Program-made: the position numbers and the translations under genes
The notes under the pieces: model-generated
Database searches by the model: none
Told to the model about the DNA's origin: nothing
What the model saw: the letters and a program-made list of their open reading frames with translations, nothing else
In this document: positions 1 to 8,088 of the stretch, in pieces
Position numbering within the stretch: position 1 is the first letter of the stretch
How the letters are laid out: each line of letters begins with the position of its first letter
NCBI GenBank assembly: GCA_036399695.1
Contig: DASWMP010000233.1
Span: forward strand, 1-43,963
Reading direction: 5' to 3'
Source of the DNA: DASVEE01 sp036399695
GTDB taxonomy: Bacteria; Acidobacteriota; Thermoanaerobaculia; Gp7-AA8
Length of the DNA stretch: 43,963 bases

Positions 1-139
1 CGTTGACTTTAGATGTGGGACAGACACTCTTGTCTGTCCCGTGCACCCGAACGGCCGCTTGTCTGGAGGAATGGACCTCGGGGGTGGGCCGGACAGACAG
101 GAGTGTCTGTCCCACATGAGGCAAACCTCTAAGTCAACG
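1..139. repeat. Dispersed inverted-repeat element, copy 1
   Basis: Two 27-bp arms at 13-39 and 91-117 are inverted copies with a single mismatch; both carry the GGACAGACA/TGTCTGTCC core. A second, outer pair of 9-bp arms (CGTTGACTT at 1-9, AAGTCAACG at 131-139) encloses them, so the element may start at or just beyond the window edge. The same arms recur at 9927-9992, 16690-16800 and 25713-25833. It follows the stop of the polysaccharide operon, where it could fold into a long hairpin. Positions 140-291 hold no gene I can support. Confidence 0.85.
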
Positions 140-291
140 CCTTTGGGGCGCCAGCCCGGGGCTACGACCCTGGCGTCCGCGGAGCGAGAAATGGGGCGGG
201 CACGCTCAATCCGTAACTATCGATGGCTGCTTTGGTCACCGCACTCCGAGTTCAGGCACTCGCACGTCGTCGTTCGAAGGGGTGGCCGCGC

Positions 292-1311
292 TCACGGCTG
301 CTGCTCCGCCCCCGGCTGCGGCTCGTCGTCGAGCAGCACGCTCGCGTACTGCATCCCCTCGTGCTCGAACGTCTCGGCCGCGAGTGTTGCGGTGCGCTCC
401 TCGGCGCCGACGCGATAGCGGCAGGCGGTGAGGACGCCTCCCTCGGCCAGGACCCGGCGGACCCGTTCCTCGTCTTCGAAGGCCAGCACGCCGAGCAGCT
501 CGCGGCCGACGATCGGCTCGTTGTGCAGGAGCATCTGGTGGATGAAGCGGCGGCTCGCCTGGACGATCTGCCCCGTCCCGGCGATCACGGTGAGCGCCGC
601 CGCCGGCGTGGTGTGCAGTGCCGCGGTGGCGAGCGTGTCGGCCACCGGCGCGTCGAGCCGCAGGGCCAGCTCCTCGCGGCGGCGAACCGATTGCGCCACC
701 CGCGTCGCGATCGCCGCGGCGGCGAGCTGCAGGAGGGCGAAGGTGGCGACGAACAGGAACGTGGCCGCCGGCGTGGTGGTGGCGCCGGGGAAAGGATCGT
801 GCGCCAGGATCTCGTCGCCGGCGAGCCGTACGAGCGTCGCACCCGGCACGCCGAGCTGCGCCGCATACCACGCGAAGTCGGCCGACGCGAGCGCCACCGC
901 GAGCGTGACGACGACGATCGAATAGAGCGCCACGTCGTACGCGAAGCGGGGCCGCGGCAGCGCCGCCGCGGCCATCACCGGCAGCACCATCGCCAGCGCC
1001 AGCACCGGATGGCCGGCCCCGCCGCCGTGATGCCACAGCAGCGCCATGAAGGCGATGCCGGTGAGCGGCACCGCGTACAGCAGCCGCAGCATGACGGCTG
1101 GGGAGAGCACGCGGTCGGCACCGATGACGAGCGCCGCGTGCACCACCGCAAAAGCGGTGAGCGTCCAGGCCAGCGGCGCGAGCTCGACGTCGATCATCCG
1201 CACGGCCCAGGGCAGCGCGACCGCCAGGAACATCAGCACCATGGCGGCGGCGATGACGCCGGCGAGCCAGCGCACCTGCGTCCGCAGCGTCTCCACTCCC
1301 GCGGGCGTCAT
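292..1311 (-). CDS. Six-TM membrane protein with C-terminal PAS-like domain
   Basis: A 339-residue integral membrane protein. Six hydrophobic segments lie at about residues 15-37, 47-65, 75-93, 102-118, 126-145 and 182-205, followed by an Arg-rich cytoplasmic turn and a region (about 235-330) that reads like a PAS fold. No kinase, GGDEF or HTH domain follows, so this is a membrane sensor or scaffold without a visible output domain. The ATG at 1311 was chosen because it forms a 4-nt ATGA overlap with the stop of the upstream beta-helix gene; the longer in-frame extension to 2256 has arginine-rich, non-protein-like composition and shadows that gene. It is the last gene of the polysaccharide operon. 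Function unknown; family assignment of the PAS part is inference. Confidence 0.75.
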   Translation of the reverse strand: MTPAGVETLRTQVRWLAGVIAAAMVLMFLAVALPWAVRMIDVELAPLAWTLTAFAVVHAALVIGADRVLSPAVMLRLLYAVPLTGIAFMALLWHHGGGAGHPVLALAMVLPVMAAAALPRPRFAYDVALYSIVVVTLAVALASADFAWYAAQLGVPGATLVRLAGDEILAHDPFPGATTTPAATFLFVATFALLQLAAAAIATRVAQSVRRREELALRLDAPVADTLATAALHTTPAAALTVIAGTGQIVQASRRFIHQMLLHNEPIVGRELLGVLAFEDEERVRRVLAEGGVLTACRYRVGAEERTATLAAETFEHEGMQYASVLLDDEPQPGAEQQP

Positions 1312-2564
1312 CGCGAAGCCTCCTGCGGCACGCGCTTCGGCCGGTACTCGCCGTGAACGGCGCTGTTGACGCCGTTGCCGCTGAAGGTATTCGCGTCGAA
1401 GCGGGGATCGGCCGGGACGCGCGGGCCGTCCCACGGCACGAAGTCGAGCACGCGCGCCGCGGCGCCGCCGTTCTGCAGCAGCCGGTTCGCGCGGAGCAGA
1501 GGCGAGCTGCCGACGATGAACAGGCCGTCGATGCGGTGGCTCATCACCAGGTTCTCGCCGATGACGTTCGGCGCGCCGCGGTCGCCGAAGACGGCGGCGA
1601 TGCCGTAGGCATTGGCATGGACGACGTTGCGCTGCACGCTCGTGTTGCGGCAGGAGCGCACGAGGATGCCGACGGTGGCGTTGTGGTCGATCTCGTTGCC
1701 CTCGATCAGCAGGTTGTCGGAGCGATCGGCGAGGATGCCGCCGCCGGCGCCGCCGAGGATGCGATTGGAGCGGACCGCCGACCGGGTCTGCATCAGGTAG
1801 ATGGCGTTCTCCGCCGCGCCGCGGATGACGTTCTTCGTCAACGACGCCCCGAGGTTGACGAGGACGATGGAGACGCGATCGTCGCGGAAGTCGTTGTTCT
1901 CGAGACGCAGCCCCGCGCCGGCGTGCGGCGTGCCGCTGACGGCCCAGACTCCGGCGCCGTCGTGACGGCGGAAGGTGCAGCCGCGGATCGCCGCGCCGGG
2001 CGACGTGCCGTCGACGCGCACGCCGTTGGTGTTCCGTTCGAAGAGCGAGCGCTCGATGACGGCGCCGCGCGCTCCGGCGAGCACGATGCCGTCGGCCGAG
2101 TCGCGGATGGCCACGTCCCGCAGCGTGACCCGCGGCGCGCGCACGAGGATCGCGGCATCGCGGGCGTTGCGGATGCGCAGCCCGGAGATGGTGCTGGCGG
2201 GCGCGCTGACCTGCAGCGCCGGGATGTCGCCGATGGCACGCGCGTCCAGCTCGCACCGTGATTCGAGGGCGTCGACGACGACGCCGTCCGCATTGACGAG
2301 GGACGGCAGCGGCGAGAGGAGGGTGATGCGCGAGGGGCGCAGGATGATGCGGACGCGCCCCTGATGCCGCGCCGCCGCGGCGATGGCCTCGCGCAGCGTC
2401 CCGGCGCCGGTGTCACGCCCGCTGATGACGACGAGCGACGCGTCGGCCCGCAGTTCCGGCGGCTGCGGCCGCAACGACTCGGAACGCTGGGCCGTCAGCG
2501 CGATCGCCAGCGGGATGGCGACGAACGCGCCGAGCTGCCAGTACCGCCGCGCTTCAGGCCGCAT
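1308..2564 (-). CDS. Membrane-anchored parallel beta-helix protein (NosD/pectate-lyase-like repeats)
   Basis: A 418-residue protein with one N-terminal hydrophobic segment (about residues 8-27), so probably exported and anchored. The rest is a run of 20-25-residue beta-helix rungs with recurring hydrophobic-Asn patterns such as IRNARDAAILV, VIERSLFERNTNGV and LLIEGNEIDHNATVGI, typical of right-handed parallel beta-helix proteins that bind or cleave polysaccharides. No catalytic residues can be assigned from sequence alone. ATG 2564 was preferred; an in-frame GTG at 2597 would add 11 residues. It overlaps the next gene by 4 nt. Placed in a glycosyltransferase/deacetylase operon, a role in handling, epimerising or lysing the polysaccharide is a reasonable inference. 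Confidence 0.8.
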   Translation of the reverse strand: MRPEARRYWQLGAFVAIPLAIALTAQRSESLRPQPPELRADASLVVISGRDTGAGTLREAIAAAARHQGRVRIILRPSRITLLSPLPSLVNADGVVVDALESRCELDARAIGDIPALQVSAPASTISGLRIRNARDAAILVRAPRVTLRDVAIRDSADGIVLAGARGAVIERSLFERNTNGVRVDGTSPGAAIRGCTFRRHDGAGVWAVSGTPHAGAGLRLENNDFRDDRVSIVLVNLGASLTKNVIRGAAENAIYLMQTRSAVRSNRILGGAGGGILADRSDNLLIEGNEIDHNATVGILVRSCRNTSVQRNVVHANAYGIAAVFGDRGAPNVIGENLVMSHRIDGLFIVGSSPLLRANRLLQNGGAAARVLDFVPWDGPRVPADPRFDANTFSGNGVNSAVHGEYRPKRVPQEASR

Positions 2565-2650
2565 GGCGGGCGTGCTCCCTGCCGCGGCTCGTGGCACGCC
2601 GGGGTGCCGCGCCGGGCGCGATTGCGGCCGTCAGGCTGGCGCACCCGTCT

Positions 2651-3427
2651 CTACCCATCGTGCTCCAGCAGAAAGACCTTGTGCCACGAGGCCTCGGCGA
2701 GACGGCGGCCGAGTAGTGCATCCCAGGGCAACGACAACGCGGTGGCGGCGAACATCGCCGGCTGCGCCACGAGGCGCGGCATCTTGCGATACCGCGGCAG
2801 GACTTTCTGCTTGAAGGGGGCCGGATCGACGCCGGTGACGCGCACCGCCCGCAGGCCGGCGCGGCGAAAGGCGTCGAGGTACTGCGCCGCCGTGCGCGCG
2901 CGGAACACGTGCGTGTCGCAGGAGGCGTTCGGGCGCGACGGCGCCGCTTCGAGCAGCACCGCCCGGCCGCCGGGGGCGAGGTGGCGGGCCACGTTCGCCG
3001 CGGCGCCGGCGAATTCGGCATCCTCGAGGATGTGCTGCAGGACCGTCACGGCCAGCACCAGCTCGAACGTGCGGCCCAGGTCGAGCGTGCGCAGGTCCGC
3101 GACCCGGTAGTCGATCGGCGCTTCGAGGCGCTCTTTCGCCGTCCGCCTGCGCGCTTCGTCGATCATGGCCTGGGCCACGTCCACGCCGGTGACGTGCGCC
3201 CCGCGCCGCGCCAGGCGCCGCGACCAGCGGCCGATCCCGCAGCCGAGGTCCAGGACCGCCGTGCCGGAGGGGACGCGCAGGTGGGGTGCGAGCGCGAGCT
3301 GCTGCGTCAGGTGGATGTAGCCGTTGTAGAACGACGGCATCCCGTACGAGCAGACGGCTCGGAGCCCGGCGCCGCGGCCGGCGAAGTCGCGCGCCCGCTG
3401 ATCCCAGTACTCGGCCAGCGACGTCAC
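2651..3427 (-). CDS. Class I SAM-dependent methyltransferase
   Basis: A 258-residue Rossmann-fold methyltransferase. Motif I, VLDLGCGIGRWS, is at about residues 58-69; an acidic residue closes strand 2 (GVDVAQAMID, about 81-90) and the post-motif LAVTVLQHILED follows, as in the Methyltransf_11/25 families. The start was set at GTG 3427 because it overlaps the stop of the radical SAM gene by 4 nt (GTGA) and begins VTSLAEYWDQRA, a usual N-terminus for this group; the longer frame upstream is low-complexity shadow. Coupling to the radical SAM gene suggests both act on the same sugar, lipid carrier or polymer. The substrate cannot be read from the sequence. Confidence 0.88.
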   Translation of the reverse strand: MTSLAEYWDQRARDFAGRGAGLRAVCSYGMPSFYNGYIHLTQQLALAPHLRVPSGTAVLDLGCGIGRWSRRLARRGAHVTGVDVAQAMIDEARRRTAKERLEAPIDYRVADLRTLDLGRTFELVLAVTVLQHILEDAEFAGAAANVARHLAPGGRAVLLEAAPSRPNASCDTHVFRARTAAQYLDAFRRAGLRAVRVTGVDPAPFKQKVLPRYRKMPRLVAQPAMFAATALSLPWDALLGRRLAEASWHKVFLLEHDG

Positions 3428-5067
3428 GATGCCAGCCCGAGCGCCGCGGAGCGTTTGGATGCAGGGGAGCCGGCCGGCAGCAGCGCGGCCAGGCGGGCGG
3501 CGATCGTCTCCTGCGCCGGCGCCTCGAAGCCTGCCTGCCGCAGGACCGGTGACGCGCACCAGATCCAGAGGAGCGACCGGACGCGCGAGGGCAGATGCGC
3601 CCGCTCCGCCTCGAGACGCGCCAGATGGACGGCGAACTCCTGTTCGATCGAGGCCATCGCCTCCCGGAGGAGCGGGTCGAACGGCAGGATCGTCGCAGGC
3701 TGCTGCCAGCGGATGGCCGTGCCGGCGATCGACTGCAGCTCGTAGCGCGTCTGCGGCAGCAGCGACGGGTCGTTCGACATCGCGGCGCCGGTGAACGGGA
3801 TGACGTACGGGTACATCCCGACCTCGCAGCCCGCCTCGATCCAGCGATGGGCCTCGCCGATCGTGAGCGCCAGGTCCGCCAGCGTCGAGCGCGGCGAGGT
3901 GAGGATGATGTCGAGGAACGGCGTGATGCCCTGGGCCAGCGCCGCCGTCAGCCCCGGCTCGATGGCCGGCGCGATGCGGCTCTTGTTGAACTCCGCCAGT
4001 ACGGCCGGCGAGAAGTTCTCGATCCCGAAGCCGAGCACGCGGAAGCCCGCTTCGCGCATCGCGGCGATCCGTTCGGGAGTCATCGCGTCCACCCGGTTCG
4101 TGCTGATGAACTGCAGCGACTCCGGCAGCTCGCCGCGGCGCTTCGCCTCGACGATGGCCCGCATGAGCGGCAGGACGCGGTGGTCCGTCGGGAAGACGAA
4201 GATGTCGTCCTGGAAGATGATCGTACGGACGCCCGGGTGCGCGGCGACGATGCGCCGCATCATTTCGACGCAGTCGTCCGCCTCCAGCCGCGCGATGCGT
4301 GCCGTGCTGTCCTGCGCGGCGTTGAGGAAGTTCGTCGACGAGCAGAAGGTGCAGCGCATCGGGCAGTAGTTGAGCGTGATGAGCCGCACCGAGCGGATCT
4401 CGGCCAGGCGCGCCTCACGGTCCGCCTTCATCGGCAGGCTGCCGACGGCGTACGCTTCTTCGAGCCGCTGCCAGTACGCCTCGTACGGCATCTCGTCGTA
4501 GGGCGTGCTGAAGATCGCGTCGCGCAGCTCGTCCGCGTTCAGCGCCTTCTGCGGGATGCGGGCGACCGTACCATCGGGTGCGATGCGCGCGGTGCCGGGG
4601 ATGCCGTCGAGCGGCTGGCCGGAGCGCAGGCGGCGGACGACGTCCAGCAGCGGATGCTCCCCTTCGCCGAGGACGACCAGGTCGAACGGGGCCAGAGCGA
4701 ACATCGTCTCCGGGGCGAACGTCGCCTCCATCCCGCCGGCGATCAGCACCGCGTGCGGTGCCGCGCCACGCGCCTGGTGGGCGAGCGCGAGGTCGAACCG
4801 GAGCGTCATGCCCGTCGTCGAGAAGCCGATGACCGCCCACTCCCGCGACGCCAGCCGCCGCGCGAAGGCTTCCTCGGGCGTGCCGTCGTCCACGCAGTTC
4901 GGATCGAAGACTTCGGCCTCGATCCCCTGCTTCTTCAGGACGCCGGCCAGCCGCCAGACGCCCAGCGGCGGGGCGAGGAACGTGTATTCGCCGCAATGCG
5001 GATCGTAGGGGCCGACGAGCAGCACAGCGCCGCCGTCACCGTTCTTTGTCTCGGCCTCTCGCCCCAT
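3424..5067 (-). CDS. B12-binding-domain radical SAM protein
   Basis: A 547-residue protein. The N-terminal part (about 13-175) has the Rossmann-like cobalamin-binding layout seen in B12-radical SAM enzymes (LLVGPYDPH, LAPPLGVWRLAG, then VLGEGEHPL). The radical SAM core begins near 225, with the [4Fe-4S] motif CPMRCTFC (Cys235, Cys239, Cys242); GGM-like and FGIEN motifs follow. Family members carry out methylations, methylthiolations or rearrangements on unactivated carbons. The lipobox-free sequence indicates a cytoplasmic protein. It is separated by 41 nt from the GT2 gene upstream and overlaps the methyltransferase downstream by 4 nt. A role in modifying the polysaccharide or its carrier lipid is inferred from context only. 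Confidence 0.9.
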   Translation of the reverse strand: MGREAETKNGDGGAVLLVGPYDPHCGEYTFLAPPLGVWRLAGVLKKQGIEAEVFDPNCVDDGTPEEAFARRLASREWAVIGFSTTGMTLRFDLALAHQARGAAPHAVLIAGGMEATFAPETMFALAPFDLVVLGEGEHPLLDVVRRLRSGQPLDGIPGTARIAPDGTVARIPQKALNADELRDAIFSTPYDEMPYEAYWQRLEEAYAVGSLPMKADREARLAEIRSVRLITLNYCPMRCTFCSSTNFLNAAQDSTARIARLEADDCVEMMRRIVAAHPGVRTIIFQDDIFVFPTDHRVLPLMRAIVEAKRRGELPESLQFISTNRVDAMTPERIAAMREAGFRVLGFGIENFSPAVLAEFNKSRIAPAIEPGLTAALAQGITPFLDIILTSPRSTLADLALTIGEAHRWIEAGCEVGMYPYVIPFTGAAMSNDPSLLPQTRYELQSIAGTAIRWQQPATILPFDPLLREAMASIEQEFAVHLARLEAERAHLPSRVRSLLWIWCASPVLRQAGFEAPAQETIAARLAALLPAGSPASKRSAALGLAS

Positions 5068-5108
5068 TCAGTCTCTCTCCCCAGGAGTCTGGCCGGTCAT
5101 TCTGCAAA

Positions 5109-6524
5109 CTACATGGCAGCGGGAGGAGCCGGGCTGAACTGCTCGCGAAACTCGCGCGCCAGCGATTCCTCGTCCTGAAAATGGTCCCGGTAGACCCGCC
5201 GCCCAAAGTACCGCAGTGTCACCCAGTTGAGGTAGCCGATCGTCACCGGCAGGATGTGCAGGAGCTGGTAGAGGTAGAAGAGCGGCACCGACCCGGCGAG
5301 GTGCCGCCGCTCTCCCTTCACCACGAAGGCGAGGAGAAACGTGCTCAGCACGGTGTACTTGAGCCACGCCAGGACGAAGTAGGCCGGATCGGTCCAGGCG
5401 GTGTTCGGAATCAGCCCCAGCCCGAGCAGGTCATCCAGCCCGTTCGCCACACCGGCGACCGAGAGCGCCAGGGCGATGAGCTTGAGCGGATGCAGCGCCA
5501 GCGCGCTCACCCCCATGTAGAAGATGTAGTGATAGACGAAGAAGGGATGCCGCCCGGCGATGCGGCGGATGTCGTCGAAGCTGTCCTGGTAAACGCGGAT
5601 GAGCCCGAAAAACCAGCCCACCCGCTGTGAGAACCAGCCGTGCAGCGTCCGTTTGCCGATCGTGTCGACCGAGAGCCGCTCGTCGTAATAGATCTGCTCC
5701 CCATGGCCCAGGAGCAACAGCGCGTTCTTCAGGTCCTCGGCGTAGACCGACAGCTTGTGCCGCTCGAAGACGTGCTCCAGCGCGTCGCGGCGGTAGAAGG
5801 CAACACCCGACGTGATGCTGCGGTCCGCCAGGCTCTTGCGGCCGATGGCGAACGTCAGCGCGTACTCGAGCCCCTGCAGCCGCGCCAGCCAGCCGTCCTG
5901 CCGCACCTCGATCCGGGGGCACATCGCCGCGCAGCCGCTGCGCTGAAAGAAGAAGAGCGAGCGCTCGAGGTCGGAGAGCTCGCCGCTTGACGTGTTGCGG
6001 ATGTGGACGTCGGGATCGAGGATGCCGATCGTGGCCACGCCGGCCGGGAGATGGCGCAGCAGCTCCTTCAACGCTCCCGGCTTCTTCCGGTTCACCGCGC
6101 CGCGGAAGCAGTGCACCCCCGCCTGTTGCAGCCGCAGAAAGGTGCGGTCCGTCGAGGCGTCGTCGATGACCCAGAGGTGCTCGCGGTAGGGCTCCATCGC
6201 TTCGAGGAACGTGTCGAGCTCGTCCTCGAGGTTGTGCACCGAGACGATCAGCGCCCACGGCCTGAGGTGCAGCTTCATCTGGCGCGGCGTGAAGTGGCCG
6301 ACGTCGAGCGGAATGGACGTGCCGTCCACCGAGGCCGTCAACTTCGACGCGTAGAGCCGCACGGCGATGTCGATGAGGTCGAGGAAGACCAGGAGGCTGA
6401 CGGCGATCCACACCATCGCCTCGAAGCCGGTCGACGGCACTGCCGGGGCGGCGCGCGCGGCACGGTCCAGCAGGAAGAGGACGGCCGCGATGACGGCAGC
6501 GACGGCGAGGATGGTCCGCTTCAT
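5109..6524 (-). CDS. Membrane family 2 glycosyltransferase
   Basis: A 471-residue processive-type GT2. Two N-terminal membrane helices (about 4-24 and 37-56) precede the GT-A domain, which shows VIDDASTDRT (119-128), the metal-binding DPD at 170-172, the acceptor-site AED at 262-264 and a QRVGW motif at 300-304 that matches the Q-x-x-x-W element of cellulose/chitin/hyaluronan synthases. Three to four C-terminal membrane helices (about 330-440) would form the extrusion channel. The ATG at 6524 overlaps the preceding stop by 4 nt; the longer frame upstream is shadow sequence. It is probably the polymerase of the operon, adding sugars to a chain at the cytoplasmic face and passing it through the membrane. 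Polymer identity unknown. Confidence 0.92.
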   Translation of the reverse strand: MKRTILAVAAVIAAVLFLLDRAARAAPAVPSTGFEAMVWIAVSLLVFLDLIDIAVRLYASKLTASVDGTSIPLDVGHFTPRQMKLHLRPWALIVSVHNLEDELDTFLEAMEPYREHLWVIDDASTDRTFLRLQQAGVHCFRGAVNRKKPGALKELLRHLPAGVATIGILDPDVHIRNTSSGELSDLERSLFFFQRSGCAAMCPRIEVRQDGWLARLQGLEYALTFAIGRKSLADRSITSGVAFYRRDALEHVFERHKLSVYAEDLKNALLLLGHGEQIYYDERLSVDTIGKRTLHGWFSQRVGWFFGLIRVYQDSFDDIRRIAGRHPFFVYHYIFYMGVSALALHPLKLIALALSVAGVANGLDDLLGLGLIPNTAWTDPAYFVLAWLKYTVLSTFLLAFVVKGERRHLAGSVPLFYLYQLLHILPVTIGYLNWVTLRYFGRRVYRDHFQDEESLAREFREQFSPAPPAAM

Positions 6525-7264
6525 GACCGCGGCTCCCACCGCTCGAAGAAGTCGCGCATCAACTGCTCCCTGCGTGCGGAGTCGATGATCCCGATCAGCA
6601 CCGCGGCCGAGGGGATCGTCAGCTCCGGCAGGACGATCGTTCCGGGGGAGAGGGTGGTGGTGCTGCCAATGCGGACACCATCGCCGAGCAGCGCGCCCAG
6701 GTACGTGCGGCCGGTGGGGACCGGTCCGCCGCTCGTGCGGATGGCGATCTCCCTCCCCTGTGTGAGGTGTGTGTTCGCCGCGCCGATGAACGCGGAAAGG
6801 AGGACGCGCGCGCCGGCGATGCTGTCGTTGAAGACGATGGAGTGACCGAGCGCGGTGCCGGGCCCCAGGAGGACGCTGCGGGCCACGTCGCAGTGCGAGC
6901 CGATGAGGCAATCGTCGCCGGCGACCACCTCGTCGCGCAGCAGCGTCCCGGCGCGCACGCGGCTGCCGGCGCCGAGAATGAGCCGGCAGCTTTCGTGGAC
7001 GATGGCGCCCGCTTCGATCGCGCTGCCCGGCCCCATCGAGATGATGTCGCCGCGCACGATGGCCGCCGGATCGACGGTGCCGTCGAGGCGGCGCGCTGCG
7101 CCGGTGACGAAACGCTGCAGGCGGGGATAGAAATCGCGCAGCGACGGGAGATCGTGCGGCAGGAGCTCGCGCAGTGCCGCGTCGCGGGTGGAGGGCCAGA
7201 GAGAGCGCAGCGCCGTTTCGGCAGCTTCGATGGCGGCGGGCGCGGCCGGGGCGGCCGCTGTCAT
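6521..7264 (-). CDS. Left-handed beta-helix (hexapeptide) protein, acyltransferase or sugar-nucleotide-like
   Basis: A 247-residue protein. After a helical N-terminus (about 1-60) it has continuous hexapeptide repeats from about 65 to 225 (for example IVRGDIISMGPGSAIEAG and VVAGDDCLIGSHCDV) as in GlmU-type C-terminal domains and O-acetyltransferases. There is no N-terminal nucleotidyltransferase domain, so it is either an acyltransferase or a stand-alone beta-helix subunit. The segment GAANTHLTQGREIAIRTSGG resembles the insertion near the acetyl-CoA site of GlmU-like proteins. It overlaps genes on both sides by 4 nt. An O- or N-acetyltransferase acting on the polysaccharide is the simplest reading. 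Confidence 0.82.
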   Translation of the reverse strand: MTAAAPAAPAAIEAAETALRSLWPSTRDAALRELLPHDLPSLRDFYPRLQRFVTGAARRLDGTVDPAAIVRGDIISMGPGSAIEAGAIVHESCRLILGAGSRVRAGTLLRDEVVAGDDCLIGSHCDVARSVLLGPGTALGHSIVFNDSIAGARVLLSAFIGAANTHLTQGREIAIRTSGGPVPTGRTYLGALLGDGVRIGSTTTLSPGTIVLPELTIPSAAVLIGIIDSARREQLMRDFFERWEPRS

Positions 7265-8019
7265 CGCGAGCTCCCGGCGCGCCCCTCGTGCTCGGCCACG
7301 CCGCTGTGGCAGGCGATCTTCGCCAGCAGCTCGTCGCGCGCCGCCGCGGTCGCGGCCATCAGCTCCTCATGCACGGCGCGGAAGATCGTCTCGCGGTCGC
7401 GGTCCGTCTCCCCCCAGTTGACCGGATGGAGGCAGAGGTGCAGCCGCCGCGGAAACTCGCCGCTGGCGAACATCGTCCACCCGCTGTCGCGCCACGCGCG
7501 GCACGAGTCCGAGACGTACGTCGCCTCGCGCGTGAATCGGTCGTCGTAGGCGTTGGTGAATCCGAGCTCCTGGCCGGCGAAGGGGTCGCTTCCGTGCAGC
7601 GCCGGCTGATGCATGGCGATCGAGGTGACGCGCTCGCCGGACAGCTCCTCCAGCAGTGCCGCCTGCGCCCGCAACAGCCGCGGCCAGGCGTCGCGCGGAA
7701 AAGGGAGAAACGAGCGGACGTCGTAATGCAGCCCCACCTCGTGCCCGAGCTTCACCAGTTCCCGCGCCACATGCGCATGCTCCGGCGCCAGCAGGTTGTA
7801 GTACCCGGTCCCGGCGAGCAGAAAGTAGGTGGCCCGGACCTCGCGTCTCGACTCCTGCTCCGCCAGCCGCAACGCCGCCGCCGGGGAGTAATCGACGTCA
7901 TGGCGCAGGATGCAGAAAGGACCGTCCGGCTCCGGGTCGGCGAATCGGACGATGCGGTGCGTGGCCGCAATCCGCGAGAGCAGCGACCAGTACGTCTCGT
8001 AGTCGAACGAGTCCCGCAT
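7261..8019 (-). CDS. Polysaccharide deacetylase-like protein (NodB/CE4-like fold)
   Basis: A 252-residue protein and first gene of the operon. It has HDVDYSP at about 40-46 and HEVGLHYD at 93-100, which match the metal-binding layout of the CE4/NodB family (Asp in motif 1, two His in motif 2) in the divergent form seen in capsule and exopolysaccharide clusters. No signal peptide is evident, so it would act in the cytoplasm on a precursor or be an altered-function relative. It overlaps the hexapeptide gene by 4 nt. The 69-nt gap upstream to the M36 protease gene contains a hairpin (8051-8081) and is the only place for an operon-specific promoter. Deacetylase activity is inferred; the substrate is unknown. 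Confidence 0.82.
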   Translation of the reverse strand: MRDSFDYETYWSLLSRIAATHRIVRFADPEPDGPFCILRHDVDYSPAAALRLAEQESRREVRATYFLLAGTGYYNLLAPEHAHVARELVKLGHEVGLHYDVRSFLPFPRDAWPRLLRAQAALLEELSGERVTSIAMHQPALHGSDPFAGQELGFTNAYDDRFTREATYVSDSCRAWRDSGWTMFASGEFPRRLHLCLHPVNWGETDRDRETIFRAVHEELMAATAAARDELLAKIACHSGVAEHEGRAGSSR

Positions 8020-8050
8020 GTACCGGAAGGATACGTCAGTGCGGGAGCAG

Positions 8051-8081
8051 GGAGAGGAGCGGCATGGCCGCCCCTCTCCGG
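8051..8081 (-). terminator. Hairpin between protease gene and polysaccharide operon
   Basis: Read on the minus strand this is a 13-bp stem (one G-T pair) with a 3-nt CAT loop, 8 nt after the stop of the M36 protease gene. No clear U-tract follows, so it may be a weak or factor-dependent terminator, or an attenuator in the leader of the operon that starts at 8019. Confidence 0.5.
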
Positions 8082-8088
8082 AGAAGGG

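Noticed and set aside
223..1356. Long plus-strand open frame opposite the first minus-strand gene
   Set aside because: Composition is Arg/His-rich and repetitive, the mark of an antisense shadow in GC-rich coding DNA; the minus-strand frame has clear membrane segments.
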